A stretch of 64,000 bases of DNA, taken from NCBI RefSeq assembly GCF_000482865.1, contig NZ_KI519517.1, positions 1 to 64,000 of the forward strand, read 5' to 3'. This DNA is from Actinokineospora inagensis DSM 44258. GTDB taxonomy: Bacteria; Actinomycetota; Actinomycetes; Mycobacteriales; Pseudonocardiaceae. A program made the translations under genes and the position numbers. This document shows, in pieces, positions 9,414 through 19,140 of the stretch (positions within the stretch are counted from its first letter, which is position 1; each line of letters opens with the position of its first letter). A model generated the notes under the pieces. That model did no database searches and had not been told where the DNA came from. It was given only the letters and a program-made list of their open reading frames with translations.

Positions 9414-10706
9414 ATGGTCGTGCGTGGTCGGGCCGGTGGGGCGTTGCCGTTGGTCGGGCACGCCCACCGGTTCCTGGTTGATCCGTTCCGGTTCCTGCGT
9501 TCGCTGCCCGCCCGCGGCGACATCGTGGACCTCAGGCTCGGGCCCCAGCGGGTGGTGATGGTGTGCGAGCCCGCGCTGGTGCGCCAACTCCTGGTCGATG
9601 ACCGGGTTTACGACAAGGGCGGCCCGTTCTTCGACCAGTTGAACGCGGTCCTCGGCGAGGGGATGGTCAACTGCCCGCACAGCGCGCACCGGCGGCAGCG
9701 GCGGATGGCGCAGCCCGCGTTCCGCCGCGACCGGTTGCCCGGGTACGCCGAGGTGGCGCTCGACCGGGCGGTGGCGTTGGCCGGGTCGTGGCGGTCCGGC
9801 CAGGTGGTCACCGTGTTCGACGGGTTGTTCGCGTTGATGGCGGAGGTCGCGACCGAGACGATGTTCGGTGGTCTGCTCACGGCGGCGGACCGGGCCGCGG
9901 TCGGCGCGGACTCCCGGATGATGATGGACGCGTTGCTGGTGCGGATGTTCACCCCGCCCGGCTTGCGGCGCCTGTTGCCCGGGGCGCGTCGGTTCGACCG
10001 CGCGTCGGTGCGGTTGCGGCGGCGGGCCGTCGAGTTGGTCGCCGCGTACCGGGCGTCCGGTGTGGACCACGGTGATCTGATGTCCGTGTTGGTCGCCGGG
10101 GAGGACTGGGGTTCCGACGAGGAGTTGGTCGACCAGGTCGTGACGTTCTACGTCGCCGCGACCGAGACCACCGCGAGTGTCCTGACGTCCGTCCTGCACG
10201 TCTTGGCGCACAACCCTTCGGTACAGGGGAGAGTCCGCGCCGAAGTCCTGGCGAACGGACCGGCCACAGTGGACTCCTTGGACCGGTTGACCTACACCGC
10301 GAACGTCGTCAGCGAGGTGTTGCGGCTGTACTGGCCAGGCCTGTTGCTGACCCGTGAGGTCACCGAGGACACCGAGTTGGGCGGGCACCCGCTGCCCAGG
10401 GGAACCTGTGTGGCATACAGCCCATACGTCCTGCACACGAGAGCAGACCTGTTCCCCAGTCCCGATTCCTTCGACCCCGACCGGTGGGCGGGTGATCACG
10501 GCAGGCCGCAGGACCGGTTCGTGCCGTTCGGGGCCGGTGCGCGGATGTGCATCGGGGACCGGTTGGCGCGGATCGAGGCGGTGGCGGTGTTGGCCGCGGT
10601 CGTGTCGCGGTGGGACGTGCACCCGGTGACCGGTCCGGCGTTCCGGCCGTCGCACGGGATCACACCGCACCGGCGGGGGTTGCGGGTGCGGGTCACCGCG
10701 CGCTGA
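9414..10706 (+). CDS. Cytochrome P450
   Basis: 430 residues. The I-helix carries AATETT (proton-delivery motif), the K-helix ExxR is EVLR at about residue 301, and the heme loop FGAGARMCIG places the thiolate ligand at Cys379. It is a soluble bacterial monooxygenase requiring ferredoxin and a reductase, neither of which is encoded nearby. ATG 9414 was chosen because GGAG sits 6 nt upstream; in-frame GTG codons lie further upstream. It is convergent with a flavin oxidase and overlaps it by 14 bp. The substrate cannot be inferred. Confidence 0.92.
   Translation: MVVRGRAGGALPLVGHAHRFLVDPFRFLRSLPARGDIVDLRLGPQRVVMVCEPALVRQLLVDDRVYDKGGPFFDQLNAVLGEGMVNCPHSAHRRQRRMAQPAFRRDRLPGYAEVALDRAVALAGSWRSGQVVTVFDGLFALMAEVATETMFGGLLTAADRAAVGADSRMMMDALLVRMFTPPGLRRLLPGARRFDRASVRLRRRAVELVAAYRASGVDHGDLMSVLVAGEDWGSDEELVDQVVTFYVAATETTASVLTSVLHVLAHNPSVQGRVRAEVLANGPATVDSLDRLTYTANVVSEVLRLYWPGLLLTREVTEDTELGGHPLPRGTCVAYSPYVLHTRADLFPSPDSFDPDRWAGDHGRPQDRFVPFGAGARMCIGDRLARIEAVAVLAAVVSRWDVHPVTGPAFRPSHGITPHRRGLRVRVTAR
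10264..10272. repeat. CCACWGTGG palindrome
   Basis: CCACAGTGG followed by AC, inside the P450 gene. Confidence 0.5.
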
Positions 10707-11901
10707 GGACCGCCTTGGCCGCGCGCCTGCCGGACACGAGGGCGCCCTGGATGGACGGGGTGTCGCGGTGGTCGCCGCAGACGTACACATTGGAGCCGAG
10801 CGCGACCGGCTGCCGCAAAGGTCCTGTGTGGACGGGTAGGGCGTCCGGAACCCGGTATGTGCGGACGTGTTGCCACGCCGAGGTGTCCTGGTGGTACATC
10901 GCCGCGAGGTGTTCGCGCACAACGGCCTCGCCGGGGTCTTCGTTACCCACCACAGTGGACGACACGAGCACCGCTCCCGGCGCGTATTCCGGTGCGGCGT
11001 TGGTGAGGACGATGCTGTTGGTCACCGGTCCGCGTTTCTCCGCGTCGAGCACCAGCGCCGCCTCGGCGACGGGCGGGAAGTCCGCGAGGTGGTAGTAGGT
11101 GACGCAGCCCCGGGTCCGTGGCGCGGGGATGCCCAGCAGGGAGTGCGCCGCGGGCCCGCCGACGGCGACGACCACGTGTCGCGCGGTGATGGTGCCGAAG
11201 TCGCCGGTGACCTGGCCGGGGGTGACCTCGCGGATCGGGAAGCTGTACTTGACCGCGTCCGTCGGGAGCGCCGCCGCCAACTGGTCGGGGACCGCGCGCA
11301 TGCCACCCGCCGGGATGCCGATCGTGCCGCGGGCGAAGGAGCGCACCACGAACTCGGCGAACCGGCTGGGCACGGTGAGGTCGGGGTCGAGGAACACCCC
11401 GGACAGGAACGGGCGGACGAACCGTTCCAGGATCGGCCCGGTGATGCCGTACCCGGCGAGTCGGGCGCGGAAGGGGCGGTCGTCGCGGTCGCGGATGGTC
11501 TTGGCGGGCGCGGCGGCCAGAGCGGCGGCGTAAGCGCCGAGCATGAACTTGCGGGTGAGTGAGCCGATGGGGGCGCGCAGCGTGTCGCGCAGGCCGCCTG
11601 GGTCGCGCCGCGGGTCGGTCACCAGGTGCAGCCCGGCGGAGTCGCTGATCAGGGCGCCGTGCACGAACGGCCGCAGCCGCAGGGCGTCGACGTCGAGCAG
11701 GTCGCGCACGGCCGGGTAGCCGATGTTGAGGACCTGGAAGCCGCGGTCGAGGTGCAGGCCGTTCACCCGGTCGGTGCGGACCCGGCCGCCGGGTGCCTCG
11801 TCGCCGTCCAGCACGATCACCTCGCGGCCCGCGTCGACCAGGGTCTTGGCCGCCGCCAGTCCGGCCAGTCCGGCTCCCACCACGACGATCTCGGTCTGCA
11901 T
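10693..11901 (-). CDS. FAD-dependent amine oxidase/phytoene desaturase-like protein
   Basis: 402 residues. An N-terminal dinucleotide fold (VVVGAGLAGLAAAK, then EVIVLDGDEAPGGRVRT) and a C-terminal FAD contact (VYVCGDHRDTPSIQGALVSGRRAA) define the NAD(P)-binding_8/amino_oxidase superfamily. Relatives include protoporphyrinogen and carotenoid oxidoreductases. The 3' end overlaps the convergent P450 by 14 bp. The start is ATG 11901, with a GTG two codons upstream also possible. The substrate is unknown. Confidence 0.85.
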   Translation of the reverse strand: MQTEIVVVGAGLAGLAAAKTLVDAGREVIVLDGDEAPGGRVRTDRVNGLHLDRGFQVLNIGYPAVRDLLDVDALRLRPFVHGALISDSAGLHLVTDPRRDPGGLRDTLRAPIGSLTRKFMLGAYAAALAAAPAKTIRDRDDRPFRARLAGYGITGPILERFVRPFLSGVFLDPDLTVPSRFAEFVVRSFARGTIGIPAGGMRAVPDQLAAALPTDAVKYSFPIREVTPGQVTGDFGTITARHVVVAVGGPAAHSLLGIPAPRTRGCVTYYHLADFPPVAEAALVLDAEKRGPVTNSIVLTNAAPEYAPGAVLVSSTVVGNEDPGEAVVREHLAAMYHQDTSAWQHVRTYRVPDALPVHTGPLRQPVALGSNVYVCGDHRDTPSIQGALVSGRRAAKAVLSAR

Positions 11902-11965
11902 CGGCACGTCGCCACCGTAGCCGAGACGATCGTGGTTCCCCGGTTATCGCGGTGGGACGGTCGCG

Positions 11966-13033
11966 TCAGGTCGGTCGCGTCCCGGTTGGCGCGGCAACGG
12001 TCGGCGGGTCGGTCGGCAGGGTGATCCGAATGCGACAGCCGCGGTGGGAGTCGACGACGGCGATGGTGCCGCCGTGCAGTTCCACCACCCAGCGGGCGAT
12101 GGACAGGCCGAGCCCGGTGCCGCCGCCGCGGGCCTTCTCGCCGCGGGTGAACCGGCGGAACACCAGGTCCCGTTCGGCGACGGCGATGCCCGGCCCCTCG
12201 TCGCGCACCTCCAGCGCCAGCCCCGCGTGCGTCCGGGCGGCGGTCAGCCACACGTTCCCGTCGGCCGGCCCGTGCCGCGCGGCGTTGTCCAGCAGGTTGA
12301 CCAGGACCTGGTGCAGCCGTTCCCGGTCGGCGACCACGGCGGCCGTGCCGACCGCGGTGGTGAACCGCACCGACCGCCCGGCGCCGACGGCGTTGACCCC
12401 GGCCTCGGCGACGACCTCGTCGAACAGTTCGGCGAGGTCGATCCGCTCGCGGACCAGCGGCTGCGCGCCCGCGTCGATCCTGGACAGGTCCAGCAGTTCG
12501 GTGACCAGCCTGCTCAGCCGCACGGTCTGGGCGAGCGCGGTGCGCAGGGTGGCCGGGTCGGCGCTGCTGACCCCGTCGACGACGTTCTCCAGCACGGCCT
12601 GCAGTGCGGCGATGGGGGTGCGCAGCTCGTGCGAGACGTTGGCGATGAGCTCGCGGCGGTTGCGGTCGGCGGCGTCGAGGTCGGCGCTCATCTGGTTGAA
12701 CGCCCGGCTGAGCTCGCCGACCTCGTCGCGGGCGGTGACCCGGATCCGGCGGGAGTAGTCGCCGCGGGCCATCGCGCGGGCCGCGGTGGTCATGTCGCGC
12801 AGCGGGCGGGTCATGCCGTGCCCGAGGACCTGGGAGACGAACACGGCGCCGAGGACGGCGACGGTGGCGGTGGTCGGCGGGATCCAGCCCTCGTTGAGCC
12901 AGAAGTAGAGCAGGCCGGTGACGCCGGAGGCGACCAGCAGGATGCTGATCTTCAGCTTGATCGAGCGGACCGGGTCCAGCGGCCGGGGCAGCCACTCCAG
13001 CAGGGTGGCGGCGTGCGCGCGCAGGGTGCTCAC
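11966..13033 (-). CDS. Two-component sensor histidine kinase (HAMP, HisKA, HATPase)
   Basis: 355 residues. Two closely spaced membrane helices (ISILLVASGVTGLLYFWL and TATVAVLGAVFVSQVL) with almost no periplasmic loop are followed by HAMP, HisKA with ANVSHELRTPIAAL and HATPase motifs NLLDNAARHG, DEGPGI and GGTGLGLSIA. The short sensor suggests an intramembrane or envelope-stress signal. GTG 13033 overlaps the stop of the response-regulator gene (GTGA), so the pair is translationally coupled. Confidence 0.92.
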   Translation of the reverse strand: MSTLRAHAATLLEWLPRPLDPVRSIKLKISILLVASGVTGLLYFWLNEGWIPPTTATVAVLGAVFVSQVLGHGMTRPLRDMTTAARAMARGDYSRRIRVTARDEVGELSRAFNQMSADLDAADRNRRELIANVSHELRTPIAALQAVLENVVDGVSSADPATLRTALAQTVRLSRLVTELLDLSRIDAGAQPLVRERIDLAELFDEVVAEAGVNAVGAGRSVRFTTAVGTAAVVADRERLHQVLVNLLDNAARHGPADGNVWLTAARTHAGLALEVRDEGPGIAVAERDLVFRRFTRGEKARGGGTGLGLSIARWVVELHGGTIAVVDSHRGCRIRITLPTDPPTVAAPTGTRPT

Positions 13034-13716
13034 CGGGCGACCTCCAGGGCGTAGCCGACGCCGTGCACGGTGCGGATGAGGTCGGCGCCGAGCTTGCGGC
13101 GCAGCGCCTTGACGTGGCTGTCGACGGTGCGGGTGCCGCCCGCGTCACCCCAGCCCCAGATCTCGGCGAGCAGCCGCTCCCTGGGCTGCACGGCGCGCGG
13201 CCGGGCGGCCAGGTAGGCGAGCAGGTCGAACTCGATCGGGGTCAGGTGCGCCTCGACCCCGGCCCGCCGGACCCGCCGCTGCACGGTGTCGACCTCCAGG
13301 TCGCCGACCACGGTGGGACCGGTGTCCGGCTCGGCCGCCGCGGCGCGCTCGACCCGGCGGAGCAGGGCGTGCACCCTGGCGACGAGCTCGCGCGGCGAGA
13401 ACGGCTTGGTCATGTAGTCGTCGGCGCCGACCCCCAGGCCGACCAGCAGGTCGGTCTCGTCGTCGCGGGCGGTGAGCATGAGCACCGGGACCGGCCGCTG
13501 GGCCTGCACCCGGCGGCACACCTCCAGCCCGTCGAAGCCGGGCAGCATGACGTCGAGGACCAGCAGGTCGGGGCGGACCCTGGCGGCCGCGTCGACCCCG
13601 CCGGGGCCGTCGTGGGCGAGGTCGACGTCGAAGCCCTCGGCGCGCAGCCGGGCCGCGATCGACTCGGCGATGGTGTGCTCGTCCTCGACCACCAGGACCC
13701 GTCGTCTGTTCCCCAT
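13030..13716 (-). CDS. OmpR/PhoB-family response regulator
   Basis: 228 residues. The receiver domain has VVEDEHTIAES, phospho-acceptor Asp in LLVLDVMLPG, Thr in MLTARDD and Lys in YMTKPFSPREL. The C-terminal winged helix has LTPIEFDLLAYLA and TVDSHVKALRRKLG. It is the cognate regulator of the downstream kinase. The ATG at 13716 is only 8 nt from a TACCCT -10-like box, so the transcript may be nearly leaderless. Confidence 0.93.
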   Translation of the reverse strand: MGNRRRVLVVEDEHTIAESIAARLRAEGFDVDLAHDGPGGVDAAARVRPDLLVLDVMLPGFDGLEVCRRVQAQRPVPVLMLTARDDETDLLVGLGVGADDYMTKPFSPRELVARVHALLRRVERAAAAEPDTGPTVVGDLEVDTVQRRVRRAGVEAHLTPIEFDLLAYLAARPRAVQPRERLLAEIWGWGDAGGTRTVDSHVKALRRKLGADLIRTVHGVGYALEVAR

Positions 13717-13724
13717 GGGGTGAC

Positions 13725-13730
13725 AGGGTA
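13725..13730 (-). promoter_or_regulatory. -10 box for response-regulator operon
   Basis: TACCCT on the minus strand, 8 nt before the ATG. Confidence 0.45.
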
Positions 13731-14334
13731 GGCAGCGGGTGTGTGGTCCGGTGGCGTGACTTGTGCAGGTTGTGTGCGGGGTGACCCGGTAGGCGGAGCC
13801 GGGCGGGTGACAGACGGTGCACATCCGGTTCCTTGCCCGTGCCGCGCACGCGCTCGCGCAACAGCACCGCCGTGGCAATTCGTCGCGGAGGTTCCAGGAG
13901 GCCAGAGGAGTCCAGCCCGCAGGAGCGGGCTCGGGGTATCTACAGCAGGTCGACCTATTTGTTCTCGATTTTCGTCCCTCTAGGCGACTGGCGTAGTGCT
14001 GAAAGTCTGATCCCCACGCTCACCGCATATATCTCCGAGGTAGGTTCCGGTCGAACGGCGAGAACTCTCAATCGGGCACTCGTCCTCGGCGAATCGAACC
14101 TCGACACAGCGGGCCGAGGCATATCGGGCAGTCTGCGGGCGGGCGGAGTCGGCTTGACGTTCCAGGAGGGTGTGGCGCACCTTCGGCGCTTGCTCGTGTC
14201 GGCCCAGCCCGGGGCTCCTGCCGGGTAGGTTTCGACCGGCCGTGCGTCCGGCCCGGCCCCTGATGCGCGGTGTGACCGACCTGGCCACACGATCGAGCGG
14301 GGAAACCGAGGTGAAGCGCGGGCGGTCCATTGCC

Positions 14335-14340
14335 TAGGCT
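14335..14340 (+). promoter_or_regulatory. -10 box for hrpA
   Basis: TAGGCT, 9 nt before the ATG, implying a leader of only about 2-3 nt. Confidence 0.5.
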
Positions 14341-14349
14341 GGGGGGCAA

Positions 14350-17300
14350 ATGAGTACCGACACCCCGCTTGCCCAGGCCGACCTGCGCGCCGCCCTGCCC
14401 GAGTTGATGCTGCGGGACGAGCGGCGGCTGGCGCGCAGGCTGGACGGGCTGCGCAAGACCCGCGACCCGGCGCGCAGGCAGGCCGCGCTCGGCAAGCTCG
14501 CCGAGGAGGTCGAGGCGGCCCGGACGCGGGTGGCCAACCGGCGCGGGTCGGTGCCTGCGGTCAAGTACCCGGAGGAGCTGCCGGTGTCGCAGCGCCGGGC
14601 GGACATCCTGGCGGCGATCCGGGACAACCAGGTCGTGATCGTGGCGGGGGAGACCGGGTCGGGCAAGACCACGCAGTTGCCCAAGATCTGCCTGGAGCTC
14701 GGGCGCGGGGTGCGCGGGTTCATCGGGCACACCCAGCCGCGGCGGATCGCGGCGCGCACGGTGGCCGAGCGGGTCGCCGAGGAGGTCGGCACGCCGCTGG
14801 GGGAGACGGTCGGCTGGAAGGTGCGGTTCACCGACCAGGTCGGCGACCGGACCCTGGTGAAGCTGATGACCGACGGCATCCTGCTCGCCGAGATCCAGCA
14901 CGACCGGCTGCTCTCCGCCTACGACACGATCATCATCGACGAGGCGCACGAGCGCAGCCTCAACATCGACTTCCTGCTCGGCTACCTGGCCCGGCTGCTG
15001 CCGAGGCGGCCGGACCTGAAGATCGTGATCACCTCGGCCACCATCGACCCGGAGCGGTTCGCCCGGCACTTCGGCGACGCGCCGATCATCGAGGTGTCCG
15101 GGCGGACGTACCCGGTGGAGGTGCGGTACCGGCCGCTGGTCGACCCGGAGGACCCGGACGCCGACCCGGACCGGGACCAGACCCAGGGGATCCTCGACGC
15201 GGTCGATGAGCTGTGCGCCGAGGGGCCGGGGGACGTGCTCGTGTTCCTCTCCGGTGAGCGCGAGATCCGGGACACGGCGGAGGCGTTGGCGGGGCGGAAC
15301 CTGCGCAACACCGAGATCCTGCCGCTGTACGCGCGGTTGTCCAGCGGTGAGCAGCACAAGGTGTTCCAGGCGCACACCGGTCGCCGGGTGGTGCTGGCCA
15401 CCAACGTCGCGGAGACGTCGCTGACGGTGCCGGGCATCAAGTACGTGGTCGACCCGGGCACGGCGCGGATCTCCCGGTACAGCAACCGGTTGAAGGTGCA
15501 GCGGCTGCCGATCGAGCCGGTGTCGCAGGCGTCGGCGAACCAGCGCAAGGGCCGCTGCGGCCGAACGTCGGACGGCATCTGCGTCCGGCTCTACAGCGAG
15601 GACGACTTCCTGGCGCGGCCGGAGTTCACCGACCCGGAGATCCTGCGCACCAACCTGGCGTCGGTCATCCTGCAGATGAGCGCGGCCGATCTCGGCGAGA
15701 TGGCGGACTTCCCGTTCATCGACCCGCCGGACCGCAGGCACATCGCCGACGGCGTGCAGTTGCTGCAGGAGCTGGGGGCGTTGGACCCGGCGGAGAAGGA
15801 CCCGGGCAAGCGGCTGACCCCGTTGGGGCGCAAGCTGGCGCAGTTGCCGGTCGACCCGAGGTTGGCGCGGATGGTCGTCGAGGCGGACAAGGCGGGGTGT
15901 GTCGCCGAGGTCATGGTGATCGCCGCCGCGCTGTCCATCCAGGACCCCCGGGAGCGGCCGCAGGACAAGCAGCAGGCGGCGGCGGAGAAGCACGCCCGGT
16001 TCGCCGACCCGGACTCGGACTTCCTGAGCTACCTGAACTTGTGGGAGTACGTGCGGGAACAGCAGAAAGAGCTGTCCGGCAACAGGTTCCGCAGGCAGTG
16101 CAAGGCGGAGTACCTGAACTACCTGCGCATCCGCGAGTGGCAGGACGTCCATTCCCAGCTCCGCCAGATCACCCGCCAGCTCGGCGTCACCCCGAACGAG
16201 GTGCGGGCCGATCCGCGCAACGTCCACATCGCACTGTTGTCGGGTTTGTTGTCGCACATCGGGTTCCGCGACCCGGCGGGCAAGGAGTACGTCGGCGCCC
16301 GCAACGCGCGGTTTGCGGTGTTCCCCGGGTCGGCGCTGTTCAAGAAGCCGCCGCGCTGGGTGATGGCGGCCGAGCTGGTGGAGACCACCCGGTTGTGGGG
16401 GCGGATCTGCGCCCGCGTCGAACCGGAGTGGGTGGAGCCGCTGGCCGAACACCTGGTGCGCCGCGTGTACAGCGAGCCGCACTGGGAGGCGCGGCAGGGG
16501 TCGGTGGTCGCCACCGAGCGGGTCACCCTGTACGGCCTGCCGATCGTGGTCGACCGCAAAGTCCACTACGGACGGATCGACCCGGAGGTGTCGCGCGACC
16601 TGTTCATCCGGCACGCCCTGGTCGAGGGCGACTGGCAGACCAGGCACCACTTCTTCCGGGACAACCGCGCCCTGCTGCGCGAGGTCGAGGAGCTGGAGAA
16701 CCGGGCCCGCCGCCGCGACATCCTGGTCGACGAGGAAACCCTGTTCCAGTTCTACGACCAGCGCGTCCCCGCCGACGTCGTCTCGGCCCGGCACTTCGAC
16801 ACGTGGTGGAAGCAGGCGCGGCGGGAGACCCCGGACCTGCTCACGTACTCGAAGTCCATGCTGGTCAACGACACCGCGGGCGACATCCGCGCCCAGGACT
16901 TCCCGGACACCCTGCGCCAGCACGGGCTCGCGCTGCCACTGACCTACCGCTTCGAACCCGGCCGCGCCGACGACGGCGTGACCGCCCGCGTCCCGATCGC
17001 CGTCCTCAACCAACTCGACGGCGACGGGTTCTCGTTGCAGGTGCCGGGGCAGCGGGAGGAGGTGGTGACCGCGCTCATCCGGTCGCTGCCGAAACCGCTG
17101 CGCCGCAACTTCGTCCCCGTCCCGGATTTCGCCAAGGCCGTCGTCCGCCGACTCGCCGACGACGAGGAGTCCCTCACCGACGCCATCGCCCGCGAACTCA
17201 AGGCCCTGACCGGCGTGGTCATCCCGCGCGACGCGTGGCAGTTGTCCGCCGTCCCCGACCACCTGCGCACCACGTTCCAGATCGTCGACGGCGACAAGAC

Positions 17301-18255
17301 CTTGGCCCAGGGCAAGGACTTGGTGGCACTGCGCGACCAGCTCAAATCGCAACTGCGCGCCTCGCTGGCATCGGCCACAGTGGACCTGGAGAAGACCGGC
17401 CTGACCTCGTGGACCATCGGCACCCTGCCCAAGGTCGCCCGCACCGAGCAGAACGGCCTCGTCGTCACCGCTTACCCGGCCCTGGTCGACGAGGGCGACA
17501 CGGTGGCCGTGCGGATGCTCGACACCGCCGCGGACCAGCAGGCGGCCACGTGGCAGGGCACCCGCCGCCTGCTGCTGCTCAACGTCCCCTCCCCGACGAA
17601 ACACGTCGTCCGCGGCCTGTCCAACCAGGCGAAACTCGCCCTCTCGCACAACCCCCACGGCGGCGTCCCCGCCCTCCTCGCCGACTGCGTCAACGCCGCC
17701 GTCGACCACCTGATGACCCGGGCAGGCGGCCCCGCCTGGGACGAACAAGCCTTCACCCGACTGCGCGACACCGTCCGCCAGGGTCTCAACGAGACCACAA
17801 TGGACACCCTCGACCAGGTCCGCAAGGTGGTGATCGTGTGGAACGAGGTCCAAACCAGACTCTCCCGCACCCGAGGCCCGATCTTCACCCAGCCCCTGGC
17901 CGACATCCGCGAACAACTCGCCGGACTCATCTACCCCGGTTTCGTCGCCGCCACCGGCACCCCCCGCCTCCCCGACCTCGAACGCTACCTCCGCGCCATC
18001 GACCGCCGCCTCGACAAACTCCCCGAACGCCCCGACCGGGACACCACGTGGATGCACACCATCCAAGACCTCGAAGACGCCTACCACGACCTCCTCGACC
18101 AATTACGCCCCAGCACCCACGACACCCCCGAAGTCCGCGCCATCCGGTGGATGATCGAAGAACTCCGGGTCTCCTACTTCGCCCAGACCCTGGGAACCCC
18201 AACCCCCGTCTCCGACAAACGCATCCTCAAAGCAATCCAACAACTAACCCCCTAA
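14350..18255 (+). CDS. hrpA: ATP-dependent RNA helicase HrpA
   Basis: 1301 residues, the expected length for full-length bacterial HrpA. Walker A GETGSGKT lies at residues 100-107, the DEAH box at 197-200 (IIDEAHERS), SAT in ITSATID, and motif VI in QRKGRCGRTSDG. The helicase core is followed by HA2/winged-helix, OB-fold and the long HrpA-specific C-terminal domain. Family members remodel RNA and can rescue stalled ribosomes in E. coli. The gene is monocistronic, starts close to a TAGGCT -10, and is followed 15 nt after the stop by an interspersed element facing back into it. Confidence 0.95.
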   Translation: MSTDTPLAQADLRAALPELMLRDERRLARRLDGLRKTRDPARRQAALGKLAEEVEAARTRVANRRGSVPAVKYPEELPVSQRRADILAAIRDNQVVIVAGETGSGKTTQLPKICLELGRGVRGFIGHTQPRRIAARTVAERVAEEVGTPLGETVGWKVRFTDQVGDRTLVKLMTDGILLAEIQHDRLLSAYDTIIIDEAHERSLNIDFLLGYLARLLPRRPDLKIVITSATIDPERFARHFGDAPIIEVSGRTYPVEVRYRPLVDPEDPDADPDRDQTQGILDAVDELCAEGPGDVLVFLSGEREIRDTAEALAGRNLRNTEILPLYARLSSGEQHKVFQAHTGRRVVLATNVAETSLTVPGIKYVVDPGTARISRYSNRLKVQRLPIEPVSQASANQRKGRCGRTSDGICVRLYSEDDFLARPEFTDPEILRTNLASVILQMSAADLGEMADFPFIDPPDRRHIADGVQLLQELGALDPAEKDPGKRLTPLGRKLAQLPVDPRLARMVVEADKAGCVAEVMVIAAALSIQDPRERPQDKQQAAAEKHARFADPDSDFLSYLNLWEYVREQQKELSGNRFRRQCKAEYLNYLRIREWQDVHSQLRQITRQLGVTPNEVRADPRNVHIALLSGLLSHIGFRDPAGKEYVGARNARFAVFPGSALFKKPPRWVMAAELVETTRLWGRICARVEPEWVEPLAEHLVRRVYSEPHWEARQGSVVATERVTLYGLPIVVDRKVHYGRIDPEVSRDLFIRHALVEGDWQTRHHFFRDNRALLREVEELENRARRRDILVDEETLFQFYDQRVPADVVSARHFDTWWKQARRETPDLLTYSKSMLVNDTAGDIRAQDFPDTLRQHGLALPLTYRFEPGRADDGVTARVPIAVLNQLDGDGFSLQVPGQREEVVTALIRSLPKPLRRNFVPVPDFAKAVVRRLADDEESLTDAIARELKALTGVVIPRDAWQLSAVPDHLRTTFQIVDGDKTLAQGKDLVALRDQLKSQLRASLASATVDLEKTGLTSWTIGTLPKVARTEQNGLVVTAYPALVDEGDTVAVRMLDTAADQQAATWQGTRRLLLLNVPSPTKHVVRGLSNQAKLALSHNPHGGVPALLADCVNAAVDHLMTRAGGPAWDEQAFTRLRDTVRQGLNETTMDTLDQVRKVVIVWNEVQTRLSRTRGPIFTQPLADIREQLAGLIYPGFVAATGTPRLPDLERYLRAIDRRLDKLPERPDRDTTWMHTIQDLEDAYHDLLDQLRPSTHDTPEVRAIRWMIEELRVSYFAQTLGTPTPVSDKRILKAIQQLTP

Positions 18256-18270
18256 CCCGCAGGCCCCCGT

Positions 18271-18313
18271 TCTGAGCAGCCCCCAAATCCAGCCTACCCC
18301 CCCCCCCCGACAA
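18271..18313 (-). repeat. Interspersed promoter-like element (left boundary of array 1)
   Basis: On the minus strand TTGTCGGGG (18305-18313), 8 bp, TAGGCT (18291-18296), then the conserved ggatttgggggctgctcaga segment. It would transcribe leftward, antisense into the 3' end of hrpA. Confidence 0.8.
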
Positions 18314-18354
18314 GCCCCGCCCACCAACCCACCCCTGTGCACCCCCGACAACCA

Positions 18355-18710
18355 TGTGGACAACCCCACACACCGATGTGCACCGCCCACCCACATCTCC
18401 ATGTGCACCGGTTGCCCACACAACGCATCTGGACAACCAGCCCACACCAGCATGTGCACGAACTCCCATGTCACACACCAAATGTTGGCCCCGAACCACC
18501 CGCGCCCTGACTCCCTCCAACCCATGTGTGCGAACTATCCACTCCGCACATCAATGTTGCTCCCAAGCACACGTGCATTCGTTGCCACAGCCACATGTGC
18601 GTGAACTATCCACACCGCTGGCAAATATCCGACCCAGTTCACATGTGCACCGGTCGCCCACATCGCAGGTAACGGTATTCACCCCGCCACATGTGGACGA
18701 GCAATCCACA
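18355..18710. repeat. Dyad array 1: ~24-bp tandem units with TGTG-N11-CACA
   Basis: 19-bp imperfect palindromes recur with a 22-26 bp period. Clear units start at 18355, 18377, 18402, 18428, 18453, 18525, 18572, 18596, 18644 and 18692, with decayed units in the gaps. Examples are TGTGCACCGGTTGCCCACA at 18402 and TGTGGACGAGCAATCCACA at 18692. Half-sites resemble DnaA boxes (TTGTCCACA/TTATCCACA). Confidence 0.85.
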
Positions 18711-18767
18711 TCCGCCGCACCCATCCACCGCTCGTCCCCGTGCGCCCCGCCGCCCATTGATCACCAC

Positions 18768-18806
18768 TAGACTCGATTCGGGGGCTGCGCAGCCCGGTTG
18801 ATCTTC
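18768..18806 (+). repeat. Interspersed element
   Basis: TAGACTCGATTCGGGGGC core followed by agcccggttgatcttc. It forms the right boundary of array 1, in opposite orientation to the copy at 18271. Confidence 0.7.
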
Positions 18807-18850
18807 GCCGCGATATCGGTCCGAGCCCCGCCCGGCGACCCGACCGCGTA

Positions 18851-18869
18851 TGTGGGTAGACCGCCCACA
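18851..18869. repeat. Isolated 19-bp dyad
   Basis: TGTGGGTAGACCGCCCACA, perfect 7-bp arms around a 5-bp centre. Confidence 0.7.
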
Positions 18870-18902
18870 TGCCCCCAGTTCGAGCACCGGATCGCCGGCG
18901 AG

Positions 18903-18911
18903 TTGTCCACA
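18903..18911 (+). promoter_or_regulatory. DnaA-box-like sequence
   Basis: TTGTCCACA, identical to the DnaA-box form used in high-GC actinobacteria. Its function at this site is unproven. Confidence 0.4.
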
Positions 18912-18969
18912 TCTGCCCAACTCATCCACCGGTCGGCTTTTGGTTCTGCCTCGCGGGTTCGGCAGTCGT

Positions 18970-18990
18970 TAGGCTGGATTCGGGGGCTGC
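18970..18990 (+). repeat. Interspersed element, truncated
   Basis: TAGGCTGGATTCGGGGGCTG is intact, but the downstream gatcttg part is missing. Confidence 0.6.
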
Positions 18991-19038
18991 GTTGTGCGAG
19001 TTGCACTCCGCCCTGACCGTGGGCCGCCGGACGGCAGT

Positions 19039-19057
19039 GGTGGACGAGTTATCCACA
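19039..19057. repeat. Isolated dyad with consensus DnaA-box half-site
   Basis: GGTGGACGAGTTATCCACA. The right arm TTATCCACA (19049-19057) is the E. coli consensus DnaA box. Confidence 0.55.
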
Positions 19058-19114
19058 TTCGTCTGGGCTATCCACTGGTCTGCCGCGTTGTCTGCTCGTG
19101 CTGGCGAGCGCTAC

Positions 19115-19140
19115 TAGGCTGGATTCGGGGGCTGCTCAGA
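19115..19140 (+). repeat. Interspersed element
   Basis: TAGGCTGGATTCGGGGGCTG followed by ctcag. It begins about 60 bp beyond the stop codon of the adjacent minus-strand gene and faces into it. Confidence 0.7.

Larger units (their letters stand above)
13717..14349. other. Intergenic region, no gene recognised
   Basis: About 630 bp between divergently transcribed response-regulator and hrpA genes. A stretch at about 13940-14110 is visibly richer in A/T than its surroundings. Open frames across it show no recognisable domain or start signal. Confidence 0.5.

Noticed and set aside
13833-14228. 131-residue frame in the hrpA upstream region
   Set aside because: It has mixed composition, no SD and no recognisable domain. 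The slightly AT-richer DNA is more like a regulatory region.
14068-18102. 1344-residue minus-strand frame
   Set aside because: It is fully antisense to hrpA and arises from GC-rich codon usage. No family pattern is seen.
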